Shown here piece after piece: positions 52,351 to 60,526 of a stretch of 64,000 nucleotides of DNA. The DNA lies in NCBI RefSeq assembly GCF_002920635.1, contig NZ_PQSR01000027.1:1-64000 (forward strand), in the 5' to 3' direction. The first letter of the stretch is position 1; the number at the start of each line of letters is the position of its first letter. The stretch comes from Streptomyces sp. Ru72 (GTDB lineage: Bacteria; Actinomycetota; Actinomycetes; Streptomycetales; Streptomycetaceae). The notes below the pieces were generated by a model. That model did not search any database, was not told the DNA's origin, and saw nothing but the letters and a program-made list of their open reading frames with translations. The position numbers were made by a program, and so were the translations under genes.

Positions 52351-53546
52351 TGGCCGGGCACACCGACAACGCGATCGTCATCGACGCCCCCATGGACCTG
52401 GTGTGGTCGATGACCAACGACGTGGCCTCCTGGCCGCGCCTGTTCAGCGAGTACGCCTCCGCGGAGATCCTCGGCCAGGACGGGGACACGGTCACCTTCC
52501 GGCTGGCCCTGCACCCCGACGAGAACGGCACCGTCTGGAGCTGGGTCTCCGAACGCACCCCGGACCCGGCCACCCGCACCGTCCGGGCCCGGCGGGTGGA
52601 GACCGGCCCCTTCGCCTACATGAACATCCGCTGGGAGTACGAGGAGCAGCCCGACGGCGTCCGTATGCGCTGGGTCCAGGACTTCGAGATGAAGCCCCAG
52701 GCGCCGATCGACGACGCCGGGATGACCGAGCGCCTCAACCGCAACACCGCCGTGCAGATGCGGCTGATCAAGGCCAAGGTGGAGGCCGCCGCCCGGGCCG
52801 GCCGACAGCTGGAGGGCAGGCGGCTGCTGGTGACCGGCGGCACCCGGGGCATCGGCCGCGGCATCGTGCTGGCCGCCGCCCGCGCCGGTGCGAACGTCGT
52901 CACCTGCTACCGCACCCCGGGCCCGGCGGTCGCCTCGCTGGAACAGGAGCTCGCCAGGACCCCGGGCAAGCATCAGGTGGTACGGGCGGACGCGGCCGAC
53001 GCGGCGGACGTGGGCCGCCTGCTCGCCGAGTGCGACGCGAGCCTCGGCGGGCTCGACGCCGTGGTCAACAACGCGGGAACGTTCCGCCCCAAGCCCTACG
53101 CCGACCTGGACGACGCCGAGTGGGCCGCCACCCTGCAGGGCAACCTGACCGCCGCCCACCTGGTGACCAGGCGCGCCCTGCCGCTGCTGAGCGCGGGCTC
53201 CTCCGTCATCAACATCGGCACCACCGTGGCGTTCCTCGGCATGGCGGGGGGCGTCCACTACACGGCGGTGAAGGCGGCGCTGGTCGGCATGACCCGCTCG
53301 CTCGCCCGTGAGCTCGGCCCGCAGGGCATCCGCGTCAACACCGTCTCGCCCGGCCGGATCGCCACCGAGGCGCTCGACGAGCTGCCCGAGGAGGACGCCG
53401 AGCGCGAGCGCCGCGTGTTCTCCTCGTTCACCGCCCTCGGCCGGCTCGGCACGGTCGACGACATCGCCGACACCGTGCTGTTCCTCATCAGCGATCACGC
53501 CGCCTACATCACCGGTCAGAACATCCACGTCGACGGCTGCGTGTGA
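52350..53546 (+). CDS. Fused TcmN-type aromatase/cyclase and ketoreductase
   Basis: The product has 398 residues with two enzymatic domains in one frame. Residues 1 to about 148 form a START/Bet v 1-like aromatase/cyclase: VIDAPMDLVWSMTNDV, then WPRLFSEYASAEIL and MRWVQDFEMKPQAP, as in TcmN N-terminal and WhiE-type cyclases. After AAARAGRQLEGRRLL begins a classical SDR ketoreductase with TGGTRGIGRG, NNAG and YTAVK. No stop or start occurs between the two. The stand-alone ketoreductase directly downstream is nearly the same over its N-terminal part. Fusing folding and ketone reduction may fix which carbonyl is reduced before the first ring closes. Confidence 0.92.
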   Translation: MAGHTDNAIVIDAPMDLVWSMTNDVASWPRLFSEYASAEILGQDGDTVTFRLALHPDENGTVWSWVSERTPDPATRTVRARRVETGPFAYMNIRWEYEEQPDGVRMRWVQDFEMKPQAPIDDAGMTERLNRNTAVQMRLIKAKVEAAARAGRQLEGRRLLVTGGTRGIGRGIVLAAARAGANVVTCYRTPGPAVASLEQELARTPGKHQVVRADAADAADVGRLLAECDASLGGLDAVVNNAGTFRPKPYADLDDAEWAATLQGNLTAAHLVTRRALPLLSAGSSVINIGTTVAFLGMAGGVHYTAVKAALVGMTRSLARELGPQGIRVNTVSPGRIATEALDELPEEDAERERRVFSSFTALGRLGTVDDIADTVLFLISDHAAYITGQNIHVDGCV

Positions 53547-53575
53547 ACCGCGGCCCGGCTACGAAAGGGAACCCA

Positions 53576-54325
53576 GTGGAACTCGCACTGCACGGCAAGA
53601 AGCTGCTCGTCACCGGCGGCACCCGGGGCATCGGCCGCGGCATCGTGCTGGCCGCCGCCCGCGCCGGCGCCGACGTCGTCACCTGCTACCGGCAGGAGAG
53701 CGAGGCCGTCGACAGCCTGACCGCGGCGCTCAAGGACACTGCCGGCGACCACCACGTGCTGCGCGCCGACGTCGGTGACACCGCCGAGGTCGACCGGCTC
53801 GTCGGCGAGGTCAAGGACCGCTTCGGACGCCTCGACGGCGTCGTGAACAACGCGGGCGTGATCAGCCACATCCCCTTCGCGGAACTGCCCCCCGAGGAGT
53901 GGTCCAGGATCATCGACACCAACCTCACCGCCGCCTACCGGGTCATCCAGCAGTCGCTTCCGCTGCTCGGCTCCGGCTCCTCGGTGGTCAACATCGGCTC
54001 GCGCGGCGCCGCGGCCGGCATACCGCTGCGCGCCCACTACACCGCCGCCAAGGCCGCGATGACGGGACTGACCCGCTCTCTCGCCAAGGAGCTCGGCTCC
54101 CGCGGGATCCGCGTCAACGTCGTCGCCCCCGGCGTCATCGAGACGGAGGCATTCGACGCGATGCCCGCCGAGCGGGCCGCGGGCCTGCGCGCCACCTACG
54201 CCCAGAAGACCGCCCTCGCCCGCCTCGGCACGGTCGACGAGATCGCCGGCCCGGTGCTGTTCCTGCTCAGTGACCACGCCGCCTACATCACCGGCGAGAC
54301 GCTCAACGTCGACGGGGGGATCTGA
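53576..54325 (+). CDS. Type II PKS-associated ketoreductase (SDR)
   Basis: The product has 249 residues, with TGGTRGIGRG near residue 13, NNAG and the catalytic YTAAK, a standard NADPH-dependent ketoreductase. It is homologous to the second half of the preceding fused protein; the first 83 nt of the two Rossmann regions differ at only a few sites. It may reduce a different keto group, for example the C-19-type ketone of pentangular chains. The GTG at 53576 follows AAAGGGAA; 29 bp separate it from the fused gene. Downstream, an ABM gene starts 1 nt past its stop. Confidence 0.93.
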   Translation: MELALHGKKLLVTGGTRGIGRGIVLAAARAGADVVTCYRQESEAVDSLTAALKDTAGDHHVLRADVGDTAEVDRLVGEVKDRFGRLDGVVNNAGVISHIPFAELPPEEWSRIIDTNLTAAYRVIQQSLPLLGSGSSVVNIGSRGAAAGIPLRAHYTAAKAAMTGLTRSLAKELGSRGIRVNVVAPGVIETEAFDAMPAERAAGLRATYAQKTALARLGTVDEIAGPVLFLLSDHAAYITGETLNVDGGI

Positions 54326-54326
54326 C

Positions 54327-54662
54327 ATGGGCGAGCAGGTCTTCCGGGTCATGCTCCGCATGGAGATCAGGCCCGGCATGGAGGAGGACTTCGAGAAGGT
54401 CTGGCAGGAGGTCGGCGACTCGGTCACCGACCACCCGGCCAACCTCGGGCAGTGGCTGTCCCGCAGCGCCGAGGAGAGCGGCATCTACTGGATCGTCAGC
54501 GACTGGGTGAACGAGCCGCTGTTCCGCGAGTTCGAGACCAGCGACCGGCACCTCGTCCACCGCCAGAAGCTGCACCCGTTCCGCAGCGGCGGCTCCATGA
54601 CGACGATGCACGTCGTCGCCGCGCTCGCGGGCGCCGCCCGGACCGGGCAGGGCACCCGGTGA
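54327..54662 (+). CDS. Antibiotic biosynthesis monooxygenase (ABM) family protein (1)
   Basis: The product has 111 residues with a ferredoxin-like ABM fold: FRVMLRMEIRPGMEEDFEKVW, then IYWIVSDWVNEPLFREFETS. ABM proteins of the ActVA-Orf6/TcmH type oxidise anthrone-like or phenolic rings to quinones without a cofactor. The ATG follows the ketoreductase stop by one base, and the stop overlaps a second ABM gene. Having a pair is typical of pentangular clusters, where two such small oxygenases hydroxylate or make the quinone. Confidence 0.85.
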   Translation: MGEQVFRVMLRMEIRPGMEEDFEKVWQEVGDSVTDHPANLGQWLSRSAEESGIYWIVSDWVNEPLFREFETSDRHLVHRQKLHPFRSGGSMTTMHVVAALAGAARTGQGTR

Positions 54663-55000
54663 CGGCGGCTCCCGTCGAAGTGGTGCTGCACCACCTGAGC
54701 GACGACACCGAGCAGGTCGTGCGCGCCTACCACGAGGCCAGCCGGCGCATGGCCGGCACGCCCGGCCTGCTCGGCAACCGGCTGCTGCACGCCCTCGCAG
54801 ACCCGCGCGCGCTGGTCGTGGTCAGCCGGTGGAGCGACTGGGAGGCCTTCGAGGCCTGGGAGCGCGGCGCCGCCCACAAGGACCAGACCGCTCCCCTGCG
54901 GCCGTTCCGCGACCTGGAGCGGGACCGCCCGTTCGAGATCTACCGGGAACTCGCCCGTTATGAGGGCAGCCACCCGGTGCCCGCCGTGGAAGGAGCCTGA
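54659..55000 (+). CDS. Antibiotic biosynthesis monooxygenase (ABM) family protein (2)
   Basis: The product has 113 residues, with a similar alpha+beta layout: VEVVLHHLSDDTEQVVRAYH, and LVVVSRWSDWEAFEAWERG with the ABM tryptophan pattern. It overlaps ABM 1 by 4 nt (GTGA) and ends 2 nt before the P450 gene. With no cofactor, these enzymes take electrons from the substrate anion. The sequence differs strongly from ABM 1, so they probably act at different positions, or as a heterodimer. Confidence 0.85.
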   Translation: MTAAPVEVVLHHLSDDTEQVVRAYHEASRRMAGTPGLLGNRLLHALADPRALVVVSRWSDWEAFEAWERGAAHKDQTAPLRPFRDLERDRPFEIYRELARYEGSHPVPAVEGA

Positions 55001-55002
55001 GC

Positions 55003-56283
55003 ATGCCTCCGGCACAGAGCCCGTCGCAGAGCCCGGCCCCACCGCCGGTCGAGCTGTTCACCCCGGCCTTCCACCAGGACCCGCACGGGGCGCTCGCCGC
55101 GCTGCGGCAGACCGCGCCGGCCGTCCCCGTCGTCACACCCAACGGTCTGCGGACCTGGTTGATCACCGGGTACGAGGACGCCAGGGAGCTGCTCGCCGAC
55201 CCCCGGCTCAGCAAGGACATGAGGGTGGGCCGCGACCTGATCCCTCGCAACTTCGCCGACCCCGAGAAGCAGCGGGCGTTCCTCGCCGAGTCCGGCGACG
55301 ACAGTCAGTTCCCGCAGGTCCTCAGCATGCACATGCTGGACAGTGATCCCCCCGACCACACCCGGCTGCGCCGCCTGGTCGGCCGGGCCTTCACCGCGCG
55401 CCGGGTGGAGTCGCTGCGGCCGAGGATCATCGAGCTCACCGACGAGCTGCTGGACGGCATCGCCGGCAGCGAGCGGGTGGACCTGATGGAGGAACTCGCC
55501 TTCCCGGTGCCGTTCACGGTGATCTGCTGGCTGCTCGGCGTACCGCCGGACGACCGGTCGGAGTTCCGCCGCTGGTCCAATCTGCTGGTCTCCGGTGCGG
55601 GCACCCCCGAGGTACGGGACGCCAGCGTCTCGATGATCTCCTACCTGCGGGCGCTGATCGACAGCAAGCGCACCGAGCCGGCCGACGACATCCTCAGCGA
55701 CCTCGTCCAGGTGAGCGACGAGGGCGACCAGCTGTCGGACGACGAACTGATCTCCATGGCGTTCCTTCTCCTCGTGGCCGGCCACGAGACCACGGTCAAC
55801 CTCATCGGCAACGGCACGCTCGCCCTGCTCCAGCACCCCGCGGTGCGTGAGCAGCTGGCCACCGACCCCGCGCTGTGGCCCGCGGCCGTCGAGGAGTTCC
55901 TGCGCTACGACGGACCGGTCACCAACGCCACCTGGCGCTTCACCACGGAACCCGTCGAGGTCGGCTCCGTGCTCATCCCCGAGGGGGAGTTCGTCACGAT
56001 CTCGCTCGGCGCGGCCGGGCGCGACCCCGCCCGCTACACCGACCCCGACCGGCTGGACATCACCCGGTCCCACAGCGCCTCGGTCGCCTTCGGCCACGGC
56101 ATCCACCACTGCCTGGGCGCCCCGCTCGCCCGCCTCGAAGGGCAGATCGTCATCAGCCGTCTCTTCGCCCGCGTCCCAGCGCTGCGGCTCGCCGTGGACA
56201 GCACCGAACTGCGCTGGCGCAGCAGCCTGATGATGCGCGGCCTGGAGGAACTGCCGGTGTTCACCGGCCGGTCCGCCGTCTGA
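55003..56283 (+). CDS. Cytochrome P450 (2), CYP107-like
   Basis: The product has 426 residues. The I-helix motif is AGHETTVN, ExxR is EEFLR, and the heme loop is FGHGIHHCLG. It is coupled to the core operon (2-nt gap from ABM 2). Unlike the P450 at 25863-27092 it has no ferredoxin gene beside it. P450s in related clusters make the methylenedioxy bridge or hydroxylate the xanthone; which applies here cannot be read. ATG at 55003 follows AAGGAGCCTGAGC. Confidence 0.93.
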   Translation: MPPAQSPSQSPAPPPVELFTPAFHQDPHGALAALRQTAPAVPVVTPNGLRTWLITGYEDARELLADPRLSKDMRVGRDLIPRNFADPEKQRAFLAESGDDSQFPQVLSMHMLDSDPPDHTRLRRLVGRAFTARRVESLRPRIIELTDELLDGIAGSERVDLMEELAFPVPFTVICWLLGVPPDDRSEFRRWSNLLVSGAGTPEVRDASVSMISYLRALIDSKRTEPADDILSDLVQVSDEGDQLSDDELISMAFLLLVAGHETTVNLIGNGTLALLQHPAVREQLATDPALWPAAVEEFLRYDGPVTNATWRFTTEPVEVGSVLIPEGEFVTISLGAAGRDPARYTDPDRLDITRSHSASVAFGHGIHHCLGAPLARLEGQIVISRLFARVPALRLAVDSTELRWRSSLMMRGLEELPVFTGRSAV

Positions 56284-56348
56284 CCCGGCGCCGCACCCGT
56301 CCGCCTCAGCAACGCCCGAGCCACCACCGACGACTTCAGGAGACACAC

Positions 56349-57167
56349 GTGGAACGACTGGACACCGCACGTCCCAGCTGGGCGCCGCCGGAAGTGGACA
56401 TCGAGACGCCGAGCATCGCCCGGGTGTACGACTACTGGATCGGCGGCACCCACAACTTCCCGGCCGACCGGGAACTCGGCGACCGGGTCTCGGCGGGCAA
56501 CCCCGAACTCGTCGCCACCCTCCGGGCCAACCGCGCCTTCCTGCGCCGGTCGGTACGGGAGCTGTCGGCCCTCGGCATACGCCAGTTCCTGGACATCGGG
56601 TCCGGCATCCCCGCCGAGGGCAACGTGCACGACGTCGCCCTGTCCGCCCACCCCGACAGCACCGTCGTCTACGTCGACATCGACCCGGTGGCGGTCGCCC
56701 ACGGCCGGGCGCTGCTCGCCGACGAGCCGAGGGCCGCCGTGTTCCAGGGCGACCTGCACCGGCCGCAGGAGATCCTCCAGGCGGACGACACCCGCCGGCT
56801 GATCGACTTCGACCGCCCGGTCGCCCTCATCCTGGCCGCCGTACTGCACTTCGTACCGGACAGCGAGGACCCGACGGAACTGGTCCGCCGGTACGCCGCG
56901 CCGCTGGCCCCCGGCAGCGCGCTGGTCCTCTCGCACGCGGGAGCCGACGAGGTCCCGCGGACGGCCCCGGCGGCGGCCGAGCAGTACCGCGGTGCGGTCA
57001 GCCAGGTCATCTGGCGCAGCCCGGCGGAACTCACCGCCCTCTTCGACGGGTTCGACCTGCTCTCTCCCGGTGTGGTCCGCGCCCCGCTGTGGCGGCCCGC
57101 CCCCGACGAGCACCCCGACCCGGAACTCGCCATGCTCGCCGGAGTGGCGCTCAAACCGGGCGCGTGA
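56349..57167 (+). CDS. SAM-dependent methyltransferase of the DUF574 (Methyltransf_19) family
   Basis: The product has 272 residues. The family begins with TPSIARVYDYWIGGTHNFPADRE and has a SAM motif FLDIGSGIPAEGN followed by VYVDIDPVAVAHGRALL. Many paralogues of this group are scattered in Streptomyces genomes, often near regulators, and few have a known substrate, so its link to the polyketide is uncertain. It follows the P450 by 65 bp in the same direction with a good GGAG site and ends the plus-strand run; a 38-bp perfect palindrome follows. It probably marks the right edge of the cluster. Confidence 0.85.
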   Translation: MERLDTARPSWAPPEVDIETPSIARVYDYWIGGTHNFPADRELGDRVSAGNPELVATLRANRAFLRRSVRELSALGIRQFLDIGSGIPAEGNVHDVALSAHPDSTVVYVDIDPVAVAHGRALLADEPRAAVFQGDLHRPQEILQADDTRRLIDFDRPVALILAAVLHFVPDSEDPTELVRRYAAPLAPGSALVLSHAGADEVPRTAPAAAEQYRGAVSQVIWRSPAELTALFDGFDLLSPGVVRAPLWRPAPDEHPDPELAMLAGVALKPGA

Positions 57168-57231
57168 GCAGGCGTTTTCGCCGGCCACCCGCTCGCCGCC
57201 GCAGCCGCTTCCACGGTGAGCGGCGCCGTCG

Positions 57232-57269
57232 AGCGGAAGGGCCCCGGGCCGGCCCGGGGCCCTTCCGCT
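57232..57269. terminator. Perfect 38-bp palindrome closing the cluster
   Basis: The 38 bp are their own reverse complement with no loop (arms 57232-57250 and 57251-57269), very GC-rich. It sits between the last cluster gene and the convergent rtcB gene and can terminate both. Confidence 0.8.
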
Positions 57270-57356
57270 GCCCTTGCGCCTCCCCTTCGGTGACGGCCGT
57301 CCGTCCAGGACCGGCGTCGCCGCCGGCCCCGTGCGGTCCGCCCCCGGGCGCTGAGC

Positions 57357-58769
57357 TCAGCCCTTGACCACGCCGAGCGGCACCAGGCGGGCGACGATGC
57401 GGCACAGCCCGGCACTCTCGCTCGCCGCCACGACCTCGCCGACGTCCTTGTACGCCTCCGGGGCCTCCTCGGTCAGGCCGCGCCAGGAGAGCGGACGCGC
57501 GGCGATGCCGTCCCGCTCGAGCCTGGCCCGCAGCTCCCTGCCGGTGATCGAGCGGGCGGCCTGGTGGCGGCTCATCCGGCGCCCGGCACCGTGGCAGGTG
57601 GAGAAGAAGGCACCTCCCTGGGCCACCCCCGCCAGCACGTACGAGGCCGTGCCCATGGTCCCGGGAATCAACACGGGCTGCCCCTGGTCGCGAAGGTCCT
57701 CGGGAAGCTCACGATGCCCGGGCGGGAACGCCCGAGTGGCGCCCTTGCGGTGCACGCACAGCCGACGCCGCCGCCCACCCACCTCGTGCGTCTCCAGCTT
57801 GGCGAGGTTGTGCGACACGTCGTACACCAGGGACAGCCGGACACTCGCGGCGCGGCGGAAGACCCGCCGGGCGGCTTCGGTGAGGAGCTGGCGGTTGGCG
57901 CGTCCGTAGTTGGCGGCGGCGGCCATCGCCCCGAGGTACGCCTGCCCCTCCGGTGAGGTGACCGGGGTGCAGGCCAGCTGCCGATCGGGCACGGCGATGC
58001 CGTACCGGGTCATGGCCCGGTCCATCGCCCGCACATGATCGGTACAGATCTGATGACCGAGCCCGCGCGACCCGCAGTGGATCATCACGGTGATCTGACC
58101 GCGGGCGATCCCGAAGGCGTCGGCGGCCGCCTGGTCGTACACCTCGGCCACCTGCTGCACCTCGAGGAAGTGATTGGCCGATCCCAGGCTGCCCACCTGC
58201 CCGAGCCCCCGCTCACGGGCCCGCCCGCCGACCTGCCCGACCTCGGCGTCACCGACCGCCCCTCGGTCCTCACACCGGGCGAGATCCCGTTCCTCACCAT
58301 GCCCCTGCTCCACGGCATAACGGGCTCCACCCTCCAGCACGCGCTCCAGCTCCCCGGGCCCACCCGGCCGCCACACACCACCGGGCCCCGCGCCACGGGG
58401 GATGGCCCGGTCGAGCCCGTCCATGACCGCGTCCAGGGCGGGCCGGAGCTGGTCACGATCACAGTCCGCGGCCAGCAACCGCACCCCGCAGGAGATGTCG
58501 AACCCCACCCCTCCCGGCGACACGACACCCCCGTCGTCGACATCGGTCGCCGCGACCCCGCCGATGGGGAAGCCGTAGCCCCAGTGGATGTCCGGCATGG
58601 CGTACGAGGCGTCGACGATGCCCGGCAGCGTGGCCACGCTGACGACCTGCCCCAGCGCCTGCTGGGCATCGCTCAGCAGGGCCCGGGAGGCGAAGACGAC
58701 GCCCGGGACGCGCATGTCACCGTGTCGTTCGATGCGGAAGCGGTGGGGGGTTTCTTCGAGGAGTTCCAT
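57357..58769 (-). CDS. rtcB: RtcB RNA ligase
   Basis: The product has 470 residues. It has the RtcB metal and guanylation motifs: GGVGFDISCGVRLL with the Cys, SANHFLEVQ, HCGSRGLGHQ, SHNLAKLE, HRKGATRAF, PGTMGTASYV and CHGAGRRMSR with the nucleotidyl-accepting His. RtcB joins RNA 3'-phosphate (or 2',3'-cyclic phosphate) ends to 5'-OH ends, using GTP and Mn. Its partner archease is in this window, 35 kb away on the other side of the polyketide cluster. ATG at 58769 lies behind GCAGGTG. Length agrees with actinomycete RtcB. Confidence 0.95.
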   Translation of the reverse strand: MELLEETPHRFRIERHGDMRVPGVVFASRALLSDAQQALGQVVSVATLPGIVDASYAMPDIHWGYGFPIGGVAATDVDDGGVVSPGGVGFDISCGVRLLAADCDRDQLRPALDAVMDGLDRAIPRGAGPGGVWRPGGPGELERVLEGGARYAVEQGHGEERDLARCEDRGAVGDAEVGQVGGRARERGLGQVGSLGSANHFLEVQQVAEVYDQAAADAFGIARGQITVMIHCGSRGLGHQICTDHVRAMDRAMTRYGIAVPDRQLACTPVTSPEGQAYLGAMAAAANYGRANRQLLTEAARRVFRRAASVRLSLVYDVSHNLAKLETHEVGGRRRRLCVHRKGATRAFPPGHRELPEDLRDQGQPVLIPGTMGTASYVLAGVAQGGAFFSTCHGAGRRMSRHQAARSITGRELRARLERDGIAARPLSWRGLTEEAPEAYKDVGEVVAASESAGLCRIVARLVPLGVVKG

Positions 58770-59096
58770 GGTGGTCACCTGCGGTGCGTGCGACGCGGCC
58801 CGCCTGCCGCCGGACCGGTAGCCGCTGGACTTCGAGTTCCGCGCTGGAGCCGGGCCACTCCCGGCGGCTGCGAGCAGGCCCGGGAAGAAGTGGAGCCGCG
58901 CGCGCTCGGTCGGCTGACGGTCACACCTTGTCGAGGCCCTCAGGGCTCGCCGAGCCGACTGGCTGGCTGGCTGGCCGACCTGGCTAGTCGGCGTAGTGAT
59001 AGCGAGCCTTGTTGGGCGGTGCCGCCCCGGCGCCACGCCGCAGCGGCCGCCGTAAAGCCTGAGCCGCGACAGTCCCGGACGAGGGCGCCCGGATCG
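58770..59096. other. Non-coding stretch upstream of rtcB
   Basis: I see no gene in these 327 bases. They contain the likely rtcB promoter region and a simple CTGG tandem repeat (four copies, about 58962-58977) in GACTGGCTGGCTGGCTGGCC, near a TAGTC element, and nothing else recognisable. Confidence 0.5.
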
Positions 59097-59808
59097 CTAC
59101 AGCTCGAATTGCTCGCCTGCGAAGGTTCCTGGCATCTGGGCTGGAACCAGCGACACCTCGGTCCAGATGGTCTTGCCCGTTGGGTCCGCACGACGTGCTC
59201 GACGATCCTCTCGACGTCCGTGGATTGCCGGCCGTCCTCGCTCAGTACGGAGCCCTGCGGGAGGATGTCCCTCACGAACCTGCCGACGACCTCGGCCGGC
59301 GTCACGCCGAACTGCTTCTCGATGGCCGTGTTGATCCACTGGACGCGGGCATCGGTGTCGTAGACGACTGGCGTCGCAGCAGCTCCGCGTCGGCCGCCAC
59401 GACCAGCCATGCCGACCCGGTGGCGCCGTGTGACAGCGGGCTGAGGGTCAGCGCGACGGACACGAGGGTGCCGTCGCGACGGCGTACCGATCGGGTCCCG
59501 AGCTCCTGTGCTCGCACGTCGCCGGACTGCGCCAGTCCGGCACCCGTCTCGGTGTCCGCGAGGATCTCGTCGGCGGACCGGCCGATTACCTCCAGAGGAC
59601 GGTGACCGAACAACTCCTCGGCCTCGTGGCTCCATCCGACGAACCGCATGTCGTCGTCCAGCACCGCTGTCGCGCTGTGGGGCGTGAGCGGTGAGGCGAA
59701 GGCGGGTGATCGCGGTCCCACGTCAGGGGAGCCCAGGAGACCTGTCATGACCGGTCCTGCTGTCTGTCGCGTCTCGCTTTCCCGTCCACTCAATGTAACC
59801 CCGAACAC
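59097..59808 (-). pseudogene. PAS-domain sensor protein gene with two frameshifts
   Basis: Three overlapping reading frames in sequence encode one protein-like series. Frame one (from ATG 59808) has a PAS domain: TAVLDDDMRFVGWSHEAEEL, then FGHRPLEVIGRSADEIL and WLVVAADAELL. Frame two (about 59370 down to 59185) continues a second PAS: VVYDTDARVQWINTAIEKQ, then FGVTPAEVVGRFVRDILP. Frame three (about 59180 to the stop at 59097) reads TGKTIWTEVSLVPAQMPG. In Streptomyces such PAS pairs normally precede a SpoIIE phosphatase, which is missing here. This may be a decaying gene, or errors in the sequence. Confidence 0.7.
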
Positions 59809-60408
59809 CTACGGCGGCGTCTGCCGCCGGTGTGCCGCGAGGAGGCCGCGCAGCGCCTCGACACCGTCCTCGGTGCGGTGCGGATCGCCGGAGGTGACCT
59901 GATGGAAGACCAGTCCCTCCAGAGCCGCGAAGACGATCTCCACCGCCTCTTCGGACACGCCGAAGCAGGCCAGCGCTTCGCGGACGGCGTCGCGGTAGGC
60001 CTCGTAGAGCGCGTCTACGTACGGCTGCAGCTCCGGCCTGCGTCTCGCCTCCAGCTTCAGCTCGTACTGAAACGCCTGAAGATCCGGATCGGCGGCGATG
60101 AACCCGGCCAGCGTCGCGGCGAAGTCCTCCAGACGGCCACTGGTGGGCACCAGCGACGACGTCTCGATGCTGCGCCGCACAGCCCAGCCCAAAGCGTCTT
60201 CGAGCAGCGTGTCACGTGATCCGAAGTGGTGGACGACGAGGCCGTGGGTCACACCGGCCTCGGCAGCCACGGACCGGTACGTCAGCTTCCGCAGTCCCCC
60301 TCGCGCGACGACCCTGATGGCCGCGGCCATCAAAGCTTCCCGTCCCTGACCGTATCCCGGCCGCTTGCCCTGGCCGCCGGTCCCCCCATCGACCACCGTC
60401 TCGGTCAT
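59809..60408 (-). CDS. TetR-family transcriptional regulator
   Basis: The product has 199 residues with the TetR helix-turn-helix LRKLTYRSVAAEAGVTHGLV followed by VHHFGSRDTLL. The C-terminal domain (about 85-195) is variable. ATG at 60408 has AAGGGGGG upstream. It is divergent from the one-carbon operon (60527 onward), and an inverted repeat lies in the intervening 118 bp, so it most likely controls that operon in response to a methylated substrate. The gene's stop is adjacent to the ATG of the PAS pseudogene. Confidence 0.9.
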   Translation of the reverse strand: MTETVVDGGTGGQGKRPGYGQGREALMAAAIRVVARGGLRKLTYRSVAAEAGVTHGLVVHHFGSRDTLLEDALGWAVRRSIETSSLVPTSGRLEDFAATLAGFIAADPDLQAFQYELKLEARRRPELQPYVDALYEAYRDAVREALACFGVSEEAVEIVFAALEGLVFHQVTSGDPHRTEDGVEALRGLLAAHRRQTPP

Positions 60409-60447
60409 GCACCCCCCTTTCCTCTCCCCTACGCACACTGACAAGCA

Positions 60448-60485
60448 AATCTATCCTATTGACAAGTTATCCGAATGGATAGATT
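60448..60485. promoter_or_regulatory. Inverted repeat, candidate TetR operator and promoter
   Basis: AATCTATCC (60448-60456) pairs perfectly with GGATAGATT (60477-60485) in the AT-rich region between the divergent tetR and GcvT-like genes. The element TTGACAAG (60459-60466) within the spacer is a good -35 candidate for the operon, and TGACAAG also occurs just before the left arm. Confidence 0.65.
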
Positions 60486-60526
60486 CTCGGGCGGTACCTC
60501 GCTTCCTCCGCCTCACTGGAGTTCCC

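Noticed and set aside
56349..57167. Treating the DUF574-type methyltransferase as a certain pathway methyltransferase
   Set aside because: This family has many scattered genomic copies with no known role in aromatic polyketide tailoring; left as uncertain.
22263..57167. Search for malonyl-CoA:ACP transacylase, PPTase, halogenase or glycosyltransferase genes in the cluster
   Set aside because: None found; these activities are either supplied from primary metabolism or not needed.
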